From an uncultured Oscillospiraceae bacterium (GTDB lineage Bacteria > Bacillota > Clostridia > Oscillospirales > Oscillospiraceae): DNA of 34,968 nucleotides. The notes beneath the pieces are model-generated. The model made no database searches, was not told the DNA's origin, and saw only the letters and a program-made list of their open reading frames with translations. Positions 1 to 5,474 of the stretch are shown here, piece after piece (within the stretch, counting starts at the first letter, position 1; each line of letters starts with the position of its first letter). The position numbers were made by a program, and so were the translations under genes. The stretch is from the NCBI GenBank assembly GCA_934590505.1, contig CAKTPC010000007.1, positions 1 to 34,968 of the forward strand. Direction: 5' to 3'.

Positions 1-46
1 CGCAGGTCTTTTTCATTTTGCTTTCAAATTCTTTGTAGTCAGACAT
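1..46 (-). CDS. frr: Ribosome recycling factor, N-terminal fragment (runs off the window)
   Basis: Ribosome recycling factor works with EF-G to split ribosomes after termination. Only 15 codons lie in the window, reading MSDYKEFESKMKKTC, which fits the start of this family (an acidic/aromatic start followed by an E-x-K-M-K-K-T stretch). The ATG at 46-44 has a perfect GGAGG (58-54) 7 nt upstream, which fixes the start. pyrH lies upstream on the same strand, the usual order in Firmicutes, and this context is half of the evidence. Unusually, 322 bp separate the two genes and hold a repeat-like element. The 3' end lies outside the window. Confidence 0.8.
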   Translation of the reverse strand, partial: MSDYKEFESKMKKTC

Positions 47-62
47 TGTGTTTCCTCCGTTT

Positions 63-91
63 ATATTATCAAGTTTACCATCAATTGACAA
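63..91 (-). promoter_or_regulatory. Candidate sigma-A promoter for frr, with its -35 inside the terminal repeat of the adjacent element
   Basis: On the minus strand a -35 TTGTCA (91-86) and a -10 TAATAT (68-63) are separated by exactly 17 nt. The -35 belongs to the left terminal inverted repeat of the 75-353 element and the -10 lies in unique DNA next to frr. A caution: the predicted transcription start falls at about 56-57, within or just before the GGAGG at 58-54. The transcript would therefore be nearly leaderless and could lose part of the ribosome site. Confidence 0.35.
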
Positions 92-353
92 AGACACATA
101 CGGTTTTGACGGGCAGAAAAACGCCCATGCGGCTTCAAAGCCCTTGCCAATACACAAAGTATTGCCTGCGGGCTTTTCATTGCCTGAGCGCATTTCTGCT
201 CCGGCAAAACTGCTTGCACCTGACAGTGATGGATTTTTGTGTGATTTTTGGTTTTTGAGTCGCAGATGTGTCGTAACCCATCAAGACGAAAAGGACAAAA
301 AGCACCGGAAAGACACGCTGTCAGGCGTGTGTGCTCTTGTCAATTGATGGTAA
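75..353. repeat. MITE-like 279-bp intergenic element with terminal inverted repeats
   Basis: The ends are a perfect 17-bp inverted repeat, TTACCATCAATTGACAA at 75-91 and its complement at 337-353. Partial identity continues for 10 more bases inward (six of ten match). Inside are hairpins GGGC/GCCC (111-126), AAGCCC with CAATAC against GTATTG with GGGCTT (138-175), and ACACGC/GCGTGT (313-330). There is no credible open reading frame or transposase. No clear target-site duplication was seen (left flank ends AAGT, right flank begins GATT). It fills almost all of the 322-bp gap between pyrH and frr. It could be a non-autonomous transposon or a structured intergenic repeat; copies elsewhere in the genome would decide. 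Confidence 0.6.
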
Positions 354-368
354 GATTTTACGATGTTG

Positions 369-1079
369 TCAGCTCACCGTCGTGCCGAAGGCTTCACCGG
401 AGAGTGTGCGGCGGATGTTCTCGGGCTCCGCGAGGGCAAAGACGATGACGGGGATGGAGTTATCCATCGCGAGGCTCGTGGCGGTGGTGTCCATGACAGC
501 GAGGTGACGGGCAAGGACCTCATCATAGCTGATGCGGTCGAACTTCTTAGCGGCGGGGTTCGTGCGCGGGTCGGAGTCATAGACACCGTCGATGTTCTTT
601 GCGAGGAGTATGCCGTCGGCATGTATCTCCGCCGCGCGCAGGACTGCCGCCGTATCGGTGGAAAAGAAGGGCGCGCCGCTGCCGCCGGCGAAAAGGACGA
701 TATTGCCGTCCTCCATATACTCTATGGCCTTGCGGGTATCGTAGCGTTCGCCGACGCCCTGAATATCGACCGCGGTCATGACGCGCGCCTTCGCGCCGAG
801 CTGACGGAACACGTCGCATACGGCAAGGCAGTTCATGCAGGTGGCAAGCATGCCCATGCGGTCGGCGCTCACACGCTCGACCTTGCCCGCGCCGTCCTTG
901 ACACCGCGCCAAAAGTTGCCGCCGCCGATGACGATGCCGACCTGAGCGCCATCATCAACGCAGCCCTTGATGACGGAGCAGACATGCGAGATAAGATCAA
1001 AGTCAAAGCCGGTCTTTTTATCTCCGGCAAGCGCCTCGCCGCTTATCTTGACAACGACTCTTTTATAAGCAAAGCTCAT
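369..1079 (-). CDS. pyrH: Uridylate kinase (UMP kinase)
   Basis: Cytosolic hexameric kinase of the amino-acid-kinase fold that converts UMP to UDP with ATP in pyrimidine nucleotide synthesis. At 236 aa it has the usual length. Visible motifs are KISGEAL (11-17), GGGNFWRG (52-59), DRMGMLAT (73-80), the segment around GGSGAPFFSTDTAA (132-145), DGVYDSDPR (164-172) and the MDTTATSLAMDN stretch (196-207). The ATG at 1079 follows AAGGAG at 7 nt. The gene starts 16 nt after the DMT transporter stop, so the two are probably cotranscribed. The usual upstream neighbours rpsB and tsf are not there. The stop lies 15 bp from the repeat-like element. Confidence 0.96.
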   Translation of the reverse strand: MSFAYKRVVVKISGEALAGDKKTGFDFDLISHVCSVIKGCVDDGAQVGIVIGGGNFWRGVKDGAGKVERVSADRMGMLATCMNCLAVCDVFRQLGAKARVMTAVDIQGVGERYDTRKAIEYMEDGNIVLFAGGSGAPFFSTDTAAVLRAAEIHADGILLAKNIDGVYDSDPRTNPAAKKFDRISYDEVLARHLAVMDTTATSLAMDNSIPVIVFALAEPENIRRTLSGEAFGTTVS

Positions 1080-1095
1080 ACGATTTCTCCTTGAT

Positions 1096-2007
1096 TTAAA
1101 TGTCTAAGATTCCCAATATCACTATACCCGCGACGACGAGCACGATCGACAGATAGTGTTTGAGCGAGAGCTTTTCCTTGAGGAAGATACGGCTCCAGAG
1201 GACCGAGGCCACGCAGTACGAGGAGATGATGGGCGCGGCGAAGGCGACATGCTGGGTGTCGGCAAGGGCGTAGATATAGAAGAACTGGCCGATGGTCTCG
1301 AATATCGCGCCGGTGTACTTTGGGGCCTCCTGCTTAAAGATGAGCTTCTGCTTCTTTATGCCGAGGGTGTATACAGCGCTTGCGATACCGGCGGCAAGGA
1401 AGGTCAGCTCGTAGGCAACGTTTGCGGAGTCCTCATCGAGCACTTCGAGCACGCGGCTGTCGGCAAAGGTACCGAGAGCGTCGAGCAGGCAGTAGATGAC
1501 CGGAATGAGAATGGCAATCCAGCTCTTGGCATAGTGCCGGTTGGACTCGTCCTGCCGCGCGCGGCGAAGTTCGGGGTCCTCGTTCGCTTCCGTGAGGCCG
1601 AGGAAGAACACGCCGAGGCAGACGAGCGCGACGGCGACGAGCGCCACGGGGGGCAGATCATCGCTTATGCCGACGGTCGCAAAGGTGAGTACGGCGACGA
1701 CCGCACCGGAGCTGTTGCAGATCGGCGAGGATATCGAAAGCTCAATATACCGCAGACCGACATAGCCGATGGCCATGGAGAGAATGTACAGTATCGAGAC
1801 AGGCAGATAAGTCAGGATGACGCTCCAGCTTATCTCAACGCCGCCGATAAAAATTTCATAGCAGGCGTGCAGACCCATGACTACGCCGACAGCCGTGACC
1901 ATTTTCAGGTGACTGTATTTATCGGTCTCGGACTGGCAGCCTATTTTGGAGAAAAGATCAGAGCCGCTCCAGCAGAGCAGGGCAATGACCGCAAATGTAA
2001 ACCACAT
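1096..2007 (-). CDS. DMT-family (EamA-like) membrane transporter
   Basis: A 303-residue hydrophobic protein of the drug/metabolite transporter superfamily, with two EamA-like halves of about five membrane helices each. The first half spans roughly residues 1-130 and the second runs from about 165 to the end. A charged loop rich in E, D and R (about 140-160) separates them, and the second half ends with helices around KEKLSLKHYLSIVLVVAGI. The substrate cannot be told; family members export or import metabolites. I prefer the ATG at 2007, because the MWFTF start places the first helix normally. An in-frame GTG at 2022 would add five residues, and neither start has an ideally spaced Shine-Dalgarno. 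It is the first gene of a unit with pyrH. Confidence 0.8.
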   Translation of the reverse strand: MWFTFAVIALLCWSGSDLFSKIGCQSETDKYSHLKMVTAVGVVMGLHACYEIFIGGVEISWSVILTYLPVSILYILSMAIGYVGLRYIELSISSPICNSSGAVVAVLTFATVGISDDLPPVALVAVALVCLGVFFLGLTEANEDPELRRARQDESNRHYAKSWIAILIPVIYCLLDALGTFADSRVLEVLDEDSANVAYELTFLAAGIASAVYTLGIKKQKLIFKQEAPKYTGAIFETIGQFFYIYALADTQHVAFAAPIISSYCVASVLWSRIFLKEKLSLKHYLSIVLVVAGIVILGILDI

Positions 2008-2048
2008 CGGGAAATCACACACCTATCCATAATAATATTTCAGCATAG

Positions 2049-2077
2049 ATTCTACCACAGTACGCCCGGTTTGACAA
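2049..2077 (-). promoter_or_regulatory. Sigma-A promoter for the DMT transporter-pyrH unit
   Basis: Minus strand -35 TTGTCA (2077-2072) and -10 TAGAAT (2054-2049) with a 17-nt spacer. The predicted start, near 2042, gives a leader of about 35 nt to the ATG at 2007. The -35 overlaps a TTGACA on the other strand that belongs to the spoIIGA promoter region, so the two divergent units may compete or be co-regulated. Confidence 0.6.
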
Positions 2078-2117
2078 TTCCCAAATGACAAATTATGCGG
2101 CGCGGCCGTGATATACT
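2071..2117 (+). promoter_or_regulatory. spoIIGA promoter region with Spo0A-box-like sequence
   Basis: The region contains TTGACA (2071-2076), AATGACA (2084-2090) and a -10-like TATACT (2112-2117). TTTGACA (2070-2076) is one mismatch from the reverse Spo0A box TTCGACA. The best -10, TATACT, ends only 6 nt before the spoIIGA ATG, and its distance to the -35-like sequences is abnormal (20 nt from TGACAA, 35 nt from TTGACA). In Bacillus subtilis the spoIIG promoter also has an abnormal spacer and needs Spo0A~P; that this promoter works the same way is inference. Confidence 0.4.
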
Positions 2118-2123
2118 CCGGGC

Positions 2124-2930
2124 ATGAAATATATTTACATAGACAGCCTGTTTTTCCTGAGCCTGTTTACAGACTATCTCCTGTGCCTCATAACCGCGCG
2201 CATATGCAGGCTCTGCCTGAGACGGTGGCGGTACCTCGCAGCGGCGCTGCTCGGCGCGGTGTACTCGGTATCGGTGTTCCTGCCGGGGCTGGGCTTCATG
2301 GCCTCGCGGTGGATGGAGCTGGTGTCGGCGGCGCTGATGGGGCTCATAGCCTTCGGCGGGGAGCGGCGCATGTTCCGGTGCATGGCGGTGTTCTTCGCCG
2401 TGTCCGCGACCTTCGGCGGGGCGATATGGGCGCTGAGCCTGCAGACCGGGGCGCTGCCGGTGATCGATCTGCGGCTGCTGATAGGCTGCTTTGCGGTGTG
2501 CTACACGGTGCTGAGCATCATCGCCCGCTCACGCTCGCGCGCCGCCGACCGGCGCACCGCGGCGATAGAGCTGAGCCTGAACGGCCGCCACTGCTGCTTT
2601 ACCGCGCTCATCGACAGCGGCAACTGCCTGTCCGACCCCGTGACGGGGGCGGAGATAGTCGTGATATCTCCGAGGGCGCTGAGGCCGCTGCTGCCGGAGA
2701 GCGCGGTGCTGCTTGAGATAACTGACCCCGTGGAATTCGTGACTGCCGCTGGGGACAGTCCGGAACTTGCGGGACGGATGCGGCTGATCCCGTTCTCGGC
2801 CCTCGGCGGGACGGGGCTGCTGCCGGTGTTCAGGCCGGACAGCGTGCGCGTGGACGGGGAGGAGCGCACGGGACTGCTCGCGGCGATATCCGCCGCAGCC
2901 GCCGGTGACGGCTTTGAAGGAATCATATAA
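2124..2930 (+). CDS. spoIIGA: Sigma-E processing peptidase SpoIIGA
   Basis: Membrane-bound aspartic protease that removes the pro-sequence of sigma-E in the mother cell when signalled from the forespore. The 268-aa protein has an N-terminal membrane domain of about five helices (residues 3-135) and a cytoplasmic protease domain with the catalytic motif DSGN at 164-167 (ALIDSGNCLSDP), as in the family. The start MKYIYIDSLFFLSLFTDYLL aligns with family N-termini, so the ATG at 2124 is reliable. No Shine-Dalgarno precedes it (the upstream bases are CTCCGGGC), and a -10 sits so close that the mRNA may be leaderless. sigE follows 35 bp downstream, the conserved arrangement. Confidence 0.93.
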   Translation: MKYIYIDSLFFLSLFTDYLLCLITARICRLCLRRWRYLAAALLGAVYSVSVFLPGLGFMASRWMELVSAALMGLIAFGGERRMFRCMAVFFAVSATFGGAIWALSLQTGALPVIDLRLLIGCFAVCYTVLSIIARSRSRAADRRTAAIELSLNGRHCCFTALIDSGNCLSDPVTGAEIVVISPRALRPLLPESAVLLEITDPVEFVTAAGDSPELAGRMRLIPFSALGGTGLLPVFRPDSVRVDGEERTGLLAAISAAAAGDGFEGII

Positions 2931-2965
2931 GGCGCTGTCTTGCTGCTTTGAAAGGAGACGGAATT

Positions 2966-3688
2966 ATGCTTTGCAAGCCACAGATCATGTTTATACACGA
3001 AAGGATCCTGTCGATCCTCGGGATAGAGCCGCCGCCGGTTTTTTACATCGGCGGCAGCGACACACTGCCGCCGCCCCTTCCGCGTTCCGAGGAGGAGAGC
3101 GCCATCGCCGCGCTCGACGACGGTGACGAGGCTGCGCGGCGGCTCCTTATCGAGCACAACCTGCGCCTTGTCGTCTATATCTCGAAGCGCTTTGAGAACA
3201 CCGGCATAAACCTTGAGGACCTGATATCCATCGGCACGATAGGGCTTATCAAGGCGGTCAACACCTTCAACTCCCGCAAAAACATAAAGCTTGCGACCTA
3301 CGCCAGCCGCTGCATCGAAAACGAGATACTGATGTATCTGCGCAAGATCGGCAGCCAGCGCACGGAGGTGAGCTTCGACGAGCCGCTCAACACTGACTGG
3401 GACGGGAATGAGCTGCTGCTGTCCGATATCCTCGGTACGGATGAGGACGAGGTCTGCCGCCCGCTTGAGGACGACGCGGAGAAGCACATACTCATGGAGG
3501 CGATAGGGACGCTCAATGAGCGGGAGCGGGAGATAATCATGCTGCGCTTCGGGCTGCTCGGCGGGAGAGAGTACACGCAGAAGGAGGTCGCGGATATGCT
3601 GGGCATATCGCAGAGCTATATAAGCAGGCTGGAAAAGCGGATAATCGACCGCCTGCGGCATGAGATGCTGCGGCTGCTGCAATGCTGA
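2966..3688 (+). CDS. sigE: RNA polymerase sporulation sigma factor sigma-E (pro-form)
   Basis: Early mother-cell sigma factor of sporulation, 240 aa. The N-terminal pro-sequence (about residues 1-27) leads into FYIGGSDTLPPPL, the conserved processing region cut by SpoIIGA. Region 2 follows (LRLVVYISKRFENTGINLEDLISIG and the TYASRCIENEILMYLR core), then EVSFDEPLNTDWDGNELLLSD and region 4 with the helix-turn-helix TQKEVADMLGISQSYISRLEKRI. The ATG at 2966 was chosen because GGAG lies 7-8 nt upstream; an in-frame TTG 18 nt earlier overlaps that ribosome site. It is cotranscribed with spoIIGA. sigG, which often follows in related genomes, is absent; a terminator and an XRE gene come next. Confidence 0.96.
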   Translation: MLCKPQIMFIHERILSILGIEPPPVFYIGGSDTLPPPLPRSEEESAIAALDDGDEAARRLLIEHNLRLVVYISKRFENTGINLEDLISIGTIGLIKAVNTFNSRKNIKLATYASRCIENEILMYLRKIGSQRTEVSFDEPLNTDWDGNELLLSDILGTDEDEVCRPLEDDAEKHILMEAIGTLNEREREIIMLRFGLLGGREYTQKEVADMLGISQSYISRLEKRIIDRLRHEMLRLLQC

Positions 3689-3707
3689 GACGACAACTAT
3701 ATATCGC

Positions 3708-3745
3708 AAAAGACGCACTGCAAATCGCGTTGCAGTGCGTCTTTT
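3708..3745. terminator. Strong bidirectional intrinsic terminator
   Basis: A perfect 16-bp stem, AAAAGACGCACTGCAA (3708-3723) against its complement (3730-3745), with a 6-nt loop. A- and T-runs at the two bases let it act for sigE on the plus strand and for the XRE gene at 3977-3750 on the minus strand. Confidence 0.9.
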
Positions 3746-3749
3746 ACAC

Positions 3750-3977
3750 TTAATCTCTGAAATCAAAAAGCTCCTTAGGCTTTACTTCAAGCACCTCGCA
3801 GAGCTTGAAGATAACGTCAAACGACACGCCGACATTGCCGAGCTCTATGGCGCTGATATGGCTGCGGTCAATATCCGCAAGCTCGGCAAGCTGCATCTGC
3901 GTCAGCTTTTTCCGCTTGCGGTAATAAACGACGTTTAGGCCGAACTTTTCATATAAAGGCTTATACTCAGGTTTCAT
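3750..3977 (-). CDS. XRE-family helix-turn-helix regulator, small
   Basis: A 75-aa DNA-binding protein consisting of little more than an HTH_3 domain. LTQMQLAELADIDRSHISAIELG (about residues 25-47) carries the two recognition helices, and the tail SFDVIFKLCEVLEVKPKELFDF is the usual closing helix. The ATG at 3977 is preceded by GGGAG about 9 nt upstream. No effector domain is present. Upstream (3978-4110) are two palindromes, GCTA-AAA-TAGC and TTGAC-ACAA-GTCAA, that could be its own operators. Its target is unknown. A tail-to-tail terminator separates it from sigE. Confidence 0.85.
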   Translation of the reverse strand: MKPEYKPLYEKFGLNVVYYRKRKKLTQMQLAELADIDRSHISAIELGNVGVSFDVIFKLCEVLEVKPKELFDFRD

Positions 3978-4029
3978 GGCAGCATCTCCCTACCATTATT
4001 TTAGGGAGAATCGCAGATATATAAACCTT

Positions 4030-4063
4030 GCTAAAATAGCGTAACGATGTTGACACAAGTCAA
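4030..4063. promoter_or_regulatory. Two small palindromes upstream of the XRE gene (candidate operators)
   Basis: GCTAAAATAGC (4030-4040, GCTA arms) and TTGACACAAGTCAA (4050-4063, perfect TTGAC/GTCAA arms with a 4-nt centre) lie 53-86 bp upstream of the start at 3977. A further GCTAAAAT occurs at 4071-4078. XRE regulators often bind such short palindromes at their own promoters; binding here is inferred. Confidence 0.4.
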
Positions 4064-4109
4064 AATATGCGCTAAAATGTTGAAGAGATGCAGAACCTTG
4101 TTAAAAACG

Positions 4110-4138
4110 AAAAAGTCCGCGCTGTGTGGGGCGCGGAC
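4110..4138 (-). terminator. Intrinsic terminator for the second XRE gene
   Basis: On the minus strand, GTCCGCGC (4138-4131) pairs with GCGCGGAC (4122-4115) across an 8-nt loop and is followed by TTTTT (4114-4110). It lies 9 bp past the stop of the gene at 4345-4148. Confidence 0.85.
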
Positions 4139-4147
4139 ATAGCTGCA

Positions 4148-4345
4148 TTATTCTTCTATGAACTCTATAACATCGCTGACGCCGCAGTGCAGGAGTTTGC
4201 AGAGCTGGTTCAGAGTATTTGTGGATATGCTGTTGCCGCTTTTGATGGAATAATACGTGGCGCGGGAAAAGCCCATTTGCTCCAGGCGATAGGAGCTTAT
4301 ACCTTTTTCTTGCATTGTCCGGAATAGCGGTGCGTAACTTATCAT
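4148..4345 (-). CDS. XRE-family (Cro/C1-type) helix-turn-helix regulator, small
   Basis: A 65-aa one-domain DNA-binding protein. SSYRLEQMGFSRATYYSIKSG forms the helix-turn-helix and TNTLNQLCKLLHCGVSDVIEFIEE closes the domain, the pattern of the small regulators annotated as HTH_26. I start it at the ATG at 4345 (MISYAPLFRTM) because GAGGA lies 8 nt upstream; the in-frame ATG at 4358-4360 has no ribosome site. It has its own terminator. An 11-bp inverted repeat (4350-4360/4389-4399) encloses its upstream region, and the left arm overlaps its ribosome site, so autoregulation is plausible. Targets are unknown. Confidence 0.8.
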   Translation of the reverse strand: MISYAPLFRTMQEKGISSYRLEQMGFSRATYYSIKSGNSISTNTLNQLCKLLHCGVSDVIEFIEE

Positions 4346-4349
4346 TTCA

Positions 4350-4399
4350 AAAATCCTCATGCAGCTGGATGCTTCTGCATTTAATATAATGAGGATTTT
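4350..4399. promoter_or_regulatory. Nested inverted repeats over the XRE translation start region
   Basis: AAAATCCTCAT (4350-4360) is perfectly repeated as ATGAGGATTTT at 4389-4399. Between them ATGCAG (4359-4364) is mirrored by CTGCAT (4375-4380). The left arm contains the Shine-Dalgarno of the minus-strand regulator, and an AT-rich -10-like TATATT (4389-4384) sits beside the right arm. It could be an operator pair or an RNA hairpin hiding the ribosome site. Confidence 0.4.
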
Positions 4400-4404
4400 C
4401 GGGG

Positions 4405-4433
4405 TTGAGTATGTACGAATATCCGAGCATAAT
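4405..4433 (+). promoter_or_regulatory. Candidate sigma-A promoter for the 71-aa protein gene
   Basis: TTGAGT (4405-4410) and CATAAT (4428-4433) with a 17-nt spacer. The predicted start, near 4440, gives a leader of about 28 nt with an AAAGGAACAGGGG ribosome region before the ATG at 4468. Confidence 0.5.
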
Positions 4434-4467
4434 TTATATGGAAATGTGGGAGAAAGGAACAGGGGAT

Positions 4468-4683
4468 ATGCCGAATTATGAAAAAATGTACGCAGTCCTG
4501 TGCGGAGCGGTAGACGACGTGATGGAGGAGCTTGCCCGGATCCCGCTCGCGAGCCCGGCGGTTGAACGTCTGCACGCAGCCTTGGAGCAGGCAGAGGAGA
4601 TATACATCCGGACGAGTGTTTACACCGCCGAGATGGACGGCAACATCATAGAACTCAGGTGTGATGCGGAAAGTCGAGAGTGA
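4468..4683 (+). CDS. Small acidic protein of unknown function, 71 aa
   Basis: I do not recognise a characterised family. The protein starts MPNYEKMYAVLCGAVDDVMEEL, looks mostly helical, is acidic and has no signal or membrane segment. Short proteins with a similar start (PNYxKMYxxLCGAxDDxxxxL) are familiar from clostridial gut genomes, but their function is not known to me. The ATG at 4468 was chosen because of the purine-rich AGGGG just upstream; an in-frame ATG at 4405 would overlap the promoter -35. It stands alone, divergent from the XRE gene and 131 bp before the DivIVA-like gene, which has its own promoter. Confidence 0.65.
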   Translation: MPNYEKMYAVLCGAVDDVMEELARIPLASPAVERLHAALEQAEEIYIRTSVYTAEMDGNIIELRCDAESRE

Positions 4684-4718
4684 AGCTGTATCCGGGCGCA
4701 TGGTCAGAATTTAATCGG

Positions 4719-4747
4719 TTGATAAGCGGCGGATAATCTGTTATAAT
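4719..4747 (+). promoter_or_regulatory. Strong sigma-A promoter and structured leader of the DivIVA-like gene
   Basis: TTGATA (4719-4724), a 17-nt spacer and a perfect TATAAT (4742-4747). The leader of about 60 nt holds a stem ATCCGC/GCGGAT (4766-4782) and then AGCC/GGCT pairing before the GGAGG. The leader could tune translation; no known riboswitch class is recognised. Confidence 0.75.
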
Positions 4748-4814
4748 AGGCCGAACGGCGGTGAAATCCGCACTCTGCGGATGAGCCGTGATACCCCGGC
4801 TGGAGGTCAGAACT

Positions 4815-5420
4815 ATGGCTCTGGATAAAGAATTTTTTGACTCCGTCAATATCGACGTGGTCAAGAAGAAATATTATAACGCGAATAAGGTCAACGCTCT
4901 GCTCGGCAATATCCAGCAGCAGGCGGAGACAATGGGACAGGAAAATGAGCTGCTGCGCACCCAGCTTGAGGCACTCAACGGGCAGAAGTCCGAGATAGGC
5001 GACACTCTGCTTTCGGCGCGCGCCCTCGCGAAGAAGATAGAGGACCAGGCACGCGCGCAGGCCGAGGAGACGATACGTCAGGCGCAGGAGAAGGCAGACG
5101 CGATAGTGCGCGAGGCGGAGCATAAGCGCCGGGAGCTCGCGCAGTCCCTGCCCGACCAGCAGGAATATGCCGCAAAGTGCGTTGAGAACTGCCTTAACAA
5201 GCTCAAGAAGCAGCACATTGAAGCAATCGAGATGCTCAACAATGAGTGGCAGGATTTCCTATGCGGGCTGATGCCGGAGGAGCATACCGCCGAGCCTGAG
5301 CCTGAGCCTGAGCAGTCCGACGCGGAGGTGCAGGAGAACACGGAGGATATGCCGGAGCTTCGGGAGCGGGTCAACGCTATCGCCAAGGAGCTTATGGAAA
5401 TTCTCGATAAGAAACAGTGA
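4815..5420 (+). CDS. DivIVA-like coiled-coil protein
   Basis: A soluble 201-aa protein that looks like a divergent DivIVA/GpsB relative. The first 25 residues (MALDKEFFDSVNIDVVKKKYYN) resemble the short N-terminal segment of DivIVA-like proteins. They are followed by a long coiled coil rich in E, Q, A and R (about 30-120), then a helix with CVENCLNKLKKQHIEAIEMLNNEWQDFL, an acidic EPEPEPEQ linker (about 158-170) and a terminal helix. DivIVA family members act at septa or poles; a role in division or peptidoglycan growth is inference. The ATG at 4815 follows GGAGG at 8 nt. It is monocistronic, with its own promoter and terminator. Confidence 0.65.
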   Translation: MALDKEFFDSVNIDVVKKKYYNANKVNALLGNIQQQAETMGQENELLRTQLEALNGQKSEIGDTLLSARALAKKIEDQARAQAEETIRQAQEKADAIVREAEHKRRELAQSLPDQQEYAAKCVENCLNKLKKQHIEAIEMLNNEWQDFLCGLMPEEHTAEPEPEPEQSDAEVQENTEDMPELRERVNAIAKELMEILDKKQ

Positions 5421-5426
5421 AATAAA

Positions 5427-5466
5427 TATATAAAAAAGAGACGCGGTAGCGTCTCTTTTTTATATA
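5427..5466. terminator. Bidirectional intrinsic terminator
   Basis: An 18-bp stem, TATATAAAAAAGAGACGC, with a GGTA loop and its full complement. It serves the DivIVA-like gene on the plus strand and the end of the glycan operon (stop at 5475) on the minus strand. Confidence 0.9.
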
Positions 5467-5474
5467 AAGCCAAA

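Noticed and set aside
48..347. Open frames on the plus strand inside the region between frr and pyrH
   Set aside because: They have no ribosome site, unusual composition and span the terminal repeats and hairpins of the repeat-like element.
2501..3766. A long 421-codon open frame antisense to spoIIGA and sigE
   Set aside because: It overlaps two well-supported sporulation genes and a terminator; its composition follows from the high-GC codon pattern of the other strand.
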